In this document: positions 36,315 to 39,375 of the stretch, piece after piece
Numbering within the stretch: position 1 is the stretch's first letter
Layout: every line of letters starts with the position of its first letter
From: a bacterium
GTDB taxonomy: Bacteria; SZUA-79; Acidulodesulfobacterales; Acidulodesulfobacteraceae
Direction of reading: 5' to 3'
NCBI GenBank assembly: GCA_003232385.1
Contig: QIJE01000024.1
Span: 1-39,375, forward strand
Length of the DNA: 39,375 bases
The notes under the pieces: generated by a model
Told to the model about the DNA's origin: nothing
What the model saw: the letters and a program-made list of their open reading frames with translations, nothing else
Database searches by the model: none
Translations under genes and position numbers: made by a program

Positions 36315-37427
36315 TTAAAAATTACGATATTTATAATACGCCGAGCATGCCCCTTCACTGGAAACCATACACGCCCCCACTGGATTTTCGGGAATACAAA
36401 CCTTGCCGAATAAGGGGCAGTCAACCGGTTTTAGCTTTCCTCTAAGTATTTCTCCGCATTTGCAACCCGTATTTTCTTTAAAGTCTTCATTTAGTTCTAA
36501 TGCTTTTAATTCATCCGCAAAAACATATTCGGCATCAAAATATTTAAACTCATCCCTTAATCTTAAACCGCTTTTTGCAATATTGCCGAAACCCCTCCAT
36601 TCAAACTCGTCCCTTACCCTAAAATATTTGTTGACTAAATCTTGAGCCTTTTTATTACCCTCTTCTTTAACTGCTCTTTTATATGCAATTTCCACCGAAG
36701 GGTTATTGTCGTTAATCTGCCTGACTATCAAAAGTGTTCCGCTTAAAATATCATACGGTTCAAATCCGGAAATAACCGCCGATTTCTTGTATTTTTGCAC
36801 AATATCGCTATAGATGCCGCTTCCGGTGATAACGCTTACATGACCCGGACAAATAAATCCATCTATTAAACTGTCATTTGAATCCAAAATAGCGTTTATC
36901 GGCGGAGGAACGAGAACGTGGTTAATATAAAAGAACACATTTTCTATTTTTTTTGTTATTACTTCTTCAAGAAGCGCCGCCGTCATGGGTGTAGTGGTTT
37001 CGAACCCGATTGCGAAAAAAACAATCTTTTTATTCTTATTGCTCTTATCCCCTACTATTTTTATGATATCAAGCGGGGAATATATCATTCTAATATCTTT
37101 CCCCTTAGCCCTTTCTTTTATGAGGGAACTATTTGTTCCGGGAACCCTCATTATATCCCCGTAAGCTACAAGTATGACGTCCGGCAAACCCGCAATACAG
37201 ATGGCCGCGTCTATTCTTTTTATCGGCATAACGCAAACGGGGCAACCCGGACCGTGAAGAAAGTTTATTTTGTCTTTGATTAAGGCATTTAATCCATATT
37301 TCATAATAGAGTGGGTATGCCCGCCGCATATCTCCATTATATTTATCGTTTCTTTGGCCTCGCTGTTTATTAAAAAAACCAAGCGTTCTATGTCGTTTTT
37401 TTGCTTAAAAGAGGAATATATGCTCAT
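36315..37427 (-). CDS. hypD: Hydrogenase maturation protein HypD (370 aa)
   Basis: HypD is the [4Fe-4S] scaffold that, with HypC, assembles Fe(CN)2CO. Conserved redox cysteines are Cys34 in MEICGGHTHS, and Cys62 and Cys65 in GPGCPVC. The C-terminal cluster ligands are spread over CKCGEI, VDCPLFGKVCIP and GACMVSSEGACSAYY. The family segment FFAIGFETTTP is present. Length is typical. It begins 22 bases after hypC and ends four bases before hypE. Confidence 0.96.
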   Translation of the reverse strand: MSIYSSFKQKNDIERLVFLINSEAKETINIMEICGGHTHSIMKYGLNALIKDKINFLHGPGCPVCVMPIKRIDAAICIAGLPDVILVAYGDIMRVPGTNSSLIKERAKGKDIRMIYSPLDIIKIVGDKSNKNKKIVFFAIGFETTTPMTAALLEEVITKKIENVFFYINHVLVPPPINAILDSNDSLIDGFICPGHVSVITGSGIYSDIVQKYKKSAVISGFEPYDILSGTLLIVRQINDNNPSVEIAYKRAVKEEGNKKAQDLVNKYFRVRDEFEWRGFGNIAKSGLRLRDEFKYFDAEYVFADELKALELNEDFKENTGCKCGEILRGKLKPVDCPLFGKVCIPENPVGACMVSSEGACSAYYKYRNF

Positions 37428-37449
37428 TCTTACCCGCTCTAACCGATCT

Positions 37450-37683
37450 TTAACCCATGTTCATTTTATTTTCTATTTCTTTAAATAAGCCGAGGCTTTC
37501 TATCGCCTCTTTTTCGTCTATTTTTTGCATCGCATAGCCCACATGAATAAGTAAATATTCGCCGACATTGGCCCGCTCTTCCAAGAGCATGGTAGAAATA
37601 AGCCTTTTGGAACCCATGGTATCGACCACTACGGTGCTGTCGCCTTTTATTTCTATGACTTTGGATGGGATTGCAAGGCACAT
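37450..37683 (-). CDS. hypC: Hydrogenase assembly chaperone HypC (77 aa)
   Basis: A small chaperone that binds HypD and the large-subunit precursor. It opens with MCLAIPSKVIEI, where Cys2 is the essential exposed cysteine after Met removal. The beta-barrel core ends with the conserved GEYLLIHVGYAMQKIDEKEA. Standard length. It is first of hypC-D-E-F and lies behind a good promoter at 37744-37772. Confidence 0.95.
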   Translation of the reverse strand: MCLAIPSKVIEIKGDSTVVVDTMGSKRLISTMLLEERANVGEYLLIHVGYAMQKIDEKEAIESLGLFKEIENKMNMG

Positions 37684-37743
37684 ATGGTTTTAACTGAGTA
37701 TAAATTAAGTTAATTGAACAAATTTGATACTACTTTACCTGTT

Positions 37744-37772
37744 ATTTTATCCTGTTTGCCTATAAAATTCAA
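37744..37772 (-). promoter_or_regulatory. Candidate sigma-70 promoter for hypCDEF
   Basis: On the minus strand TTGAAT (37772-37767), a 17-base spacer and TAAAAT (37749-37744) match five of six consensus bases each. The expected start is near 37737, leaving a leader of about 54 bases before the hypC ATG. No sigma-54 signature is seen in this region. Confidence 0.6.
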
Positions 37773-37857
37773 TGTATATTAGATCTACACAGCTACACAG
37801 ATTAATAAAGTTATAAGAGGAATATATATGGTTCAAGGATCGTTACGGGAAGGGGAC

Positions 37858-37882
37858 AAAACCCTCATCCGCGAGATGAGGG
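37858..37882 (-). terminator. Rho-independent terminator overlapping the cbiX stop
   Basis: On the minus strand the arms CCCTCATC and GATGAGGG (37882-37875 and 37869-37862) form a perfect 8-bp stem around a 5-base loop, followed by TTTT (37861-37858). The cbiX stop codon lies inside the downstream arm. It would end the NiCoT-cbiX transcript and insulate it from hypCDEF. Confidence 0.75.
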
Positions 37883-38251
37883 CCGTTTAACCGCCATTAT
37901 TCTTTCTATTGCAAGTTCGCTTAATTTTTCGTCTATCCCTAAGTAATCTCCGTATTTAATATTGACATTAGGATATTTGACCGAAAATTTTTTTAGAATA
38001 TTCGGAATATCACGAGATACATGATTTCCCGAATATAAAAAATACGGTATGACATAGATTAAATTAGAACCGCCGGCAACGGCATTTTCCAATGCATCAT
38101 TTATATTTGGTTCGGCAAATTCTAAAAAAGCACATTCCATATATTCATCAGGAAATTTAGGCTTTATTATCTTTACGATACTTCTAAGAATATCGTTGGC
38201 CTCAATCCTTCTCGAACCGTGACCGAGCAATATAATAGTCTCCCGACTCAT
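37865..38251 (-). CDS. cbiX: Short sirohydrochlorin cobaltochelatase CbiX (128 aa)
   Basis: A small (CbiX-S type) chelatase that inserts cobalt into sirohydrochlorin in the early-cobalt route to B12. The N-terminal ILLGHGSRR supplies His9, and the second metal histidine is in SGNHVSRDIP. Length about 125-130 is that of the homodimeric archaeal-type enzyme, half the size of two-domain CbiX-L or CbiK. Nickel (CfbA) or iron (SirB) chelatases share this fold. The upstream NiCoT gene, two bases away, and the cobalamin-riboswitch-like leader argue for cobalt. It ends within a terminator hairpin. Confidence 0.87.
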   Translation of the reverse strand: MSRETIILLGHGSRRIEANDILRSIVKIIKPKFPDEYMECAFLEFAEPNINDALENAVAGGSNLIYVIPYFLYSGNHVSRDIPNILKKFSVKYPNVNIKYGDYLGIDEKLSELAIERIMAVKRPSSRG

Positions 38252-38253
38252 TT

Positions 38254-39303
38254 TTATTCATCCCCCTCTATATCTAACCCGCTTCCGCCATATCTTGATT
38301 CAACCTTAGCAAACTTATATACGCCTAATGATAAGAGCCATGCCGATGCAAGTATGATCGCTATCATTCCCCCCAGTACCGCGAAGGAAAGGTGATTAAG
38401 GAAATCCCAAGGCTCTCCGGCTAAATTAAATTTCATACCTACGACCTGAAGCCACTCTATCGTTCCTATACAAAACGCTAAAAAAATAGAAATGCTTGTA
38501 ATAGATATATTATAAAAAATCTTCCTTATCGGATTTAAAAACGCCCAGCTGTAAGCAAACTGCATTACTACGCCGTCCGTTGAATCCAATAATACCATGG
38601 CGGATGAAAATACCATCGGTAGTATCAAGACATCTATGAGCGGCCTGCCGTTAGCGGCAAATATTGCCGACATTGAAAGTATTGCAACTTCCGTTGCCGT
38701 ATCGAAACCTATGCCGAATAATATGCCGACGAAGAACATGTGCCAACTCGACGTTATAAGCTTCATTACTCCTCCAAAAAAACGAAACATAAAGCCTCTC
38801 TTTAAAAGCTCGGCTTCCATTGCTTTATTGTCGGCATTCCTGTATTTTCTTACCACCTTTATTATGCTTATAAGGATAAGCAGGTTCATAAACGCGATTA
38901 TGTATAAAAATAAAGCCGATATCCCTGTCCCAAGCATATCGCCTATGCCACCCAACACGGGATATTTCTTGATTATAAACTCCCCTAGAATGACGGTTAT
39001 TACTGTTAAAGTGAAAATAGAAAGCGAATGACCGAGGGAAAAGAAGAACCCGACTCCGACCGGTTTTTTACCGTCGTTCATTAATTTTCTGGTGGTATTA
39101 TCTATCGCGGCAATATGGTCCGCATCCATCGCATGCTTTAAACCGAAAAAAAAGGCAAGCGAACCTAGGCCTAATAGGGCAGGAAAAACCCTTGACCGAT
39201 CAATTAAGATAATAATGGAAATTACAACGAAAGAGATTAAAAACGCATAAAGAAGAATGAGTCTTCGTTTAAAACTCGATAAATTAAAAAGGTGTGAGAA
39301 CAT
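38254..39303 (-). CDS. NiCoT-family nickel/cobalt permease, cobalamin-linked copy (349 aa)
   Basis: A close paralogue of the transporter at 26003-27034, with the same helix II signature (GLKHAMDADHIAAIDNTTR) and overall layout. Differences cluster in the first helix, around residues 275-305 and at the C-terminus, which has an extra acidic GGSGLDIEGDE tail. It is followed after two bases by cbiX and preceded by the end of a probable cobalamin riboswitch, so cobalt import for B12 is its likely job. A GGGAGGT ribosome site precedes the ATG. The two copies are direct repeats about 12 kb apart that flank the hydrogenase region. Confidence 0.92.
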   Translation of the reverse strand: MFSHLFNLSSFKRRLILLYAFLISFVVISIIILIDRSRVFPALLGLGSLAFFFGLKHAMDADHIAAIDNTTRKLMNDGKKPVGVGFFFSLGHSLSIFTLTVITVILGEFIIKKYPVLGGIGDMLGTGISALFLYIIAFMNLLILISIIKVVRKYRNADNKAMEAELLKRGFMFRFFGGVMKLITSSWHMFFVGILFGIGFDTATEVAILSMSAIFAANGRPLIDVLILPMVFSSAMVLLDSTDGVVMQFAYSWAFLNPIRKIFYNISITSISIFLAFCIGTIEWLQVVGMKFNLAGEPWDFLNHLSFAVLGGMIAIILASAWLLSLGVYKFAKVESRYGGSGLDIEGDE

Positions 39304-39345
39304 AATTAGACCTCCCGCTAATTAAAGTTATTAGTATCTTAAAAA

Positions 39346-39375
39346 GCAGGTCTTCCGGCTCAAACATGTAAAACA
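39346..39375 (-). promoter_or_regulatory. 3' end of a cobalamin riboswitch (partial, cut by window edge)
   Basis: On the minus strand the block GAGCCGGAAGACCTGC (39361-39346) matches the conserved 3' end of cobalamin riboswitches (AGxCxGGAGACCTGC type). The rest of the aptamer, including the B12 box, would lie beyond the right edge. The block is 43 bases before the NiCoT copy 2 ATG. Its AGACCT can pair with AGGTCT over the ribosome site (39313-39308), which suggests translational control. Confidence 0.65.

Noticed and set aside
36056-36424. A separate 122-residue gene overlapping the end of hypD
   Set aside because: Only its part after 36310 is HypE; the upstream part is hypD in another frame, and its last 20 or so residues are out-of-frame hypE.
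37785-37800. Tandem CTACACAG CTACACAG as the start of a CRISPR or iteron array
   Set aside because: Only two copies of eight bases; no further units or spacers.

Overview
The window is a low-GC, gene-dense stretch of a bacterial chromosome. Genes are closely packed and often overlap by 1-4 bases, and no stretch over 300 bases lacks a gene. The gene set suggests an anaerobic or microaerobic Gram-negative bacterium of deltaproteobacterial type: an NfnAB-type transhydrogenase, futalosine-pathway menaquinone synthesis (MqnA), a membrane-bound uptake [NiFe] hydrogenase with a cytochrome b, a sigma-54 activator and an MltD-like murein transglycosylase. The lineage is inference from gene content only; no ribosomal marker is present.

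Layout. Positions 1-2850 hold the tail of one CDS, tRNA-Leu(UAA), nfnB, nfnA and tRNA-Cys(GCA). Positions 2936-5175 hold a two-gene unit: a membrane protein with a PilO-like region and TPRs, and a secreted three-repeat protein. Then come queD (minus) and an orphan sensor kinase (plus). Positions 7142-18469 form one long minus-strand run: class V aminotransferase, serA, hisZ, purA, methyltransferase, ABC-2 permease, membrane phosphodiesterase, galT, gph, mqnA. On the plus strand, 18715-23161 holds an MltD-like transglycosylase, moeA and an NtrC-family regulator behind a consensus sigma-70 promoter. Positions 23217-25819 (minus) hold a cation diffusion facilitator, purN and purM.

The right third (26003-39375) is a nickel, cobalt and hydrogenase region. 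A central plus-strand operon encodes hydrogenase small subunit, large subunit, cytochrome b and maturation protease. Minus-strand maturation genes flank it: hypA-hypB-NiCoT on the left and hypC-hypD-hypE-hypF on the right. Next come cbiX and a second NiCoT transporter, preceded at the window edge by the 3' end of what looks like a cobalamin riboswitch. The two NiCoT paralogues therefore seem split between nickel (hydrogenase) and cobalt (B12) supply.

Three features of the hydrogenase system stand out. The small subunit has Asn where a proximal-cluster Cys is expected. HypA lacks its whole zinc-finger segment in an otherwise continuous 79-residue ORF. hypE is broken by a one-base frameshift, although everything around it looks intact. 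I found no CRISPR array, insertion sequence or phage gene.
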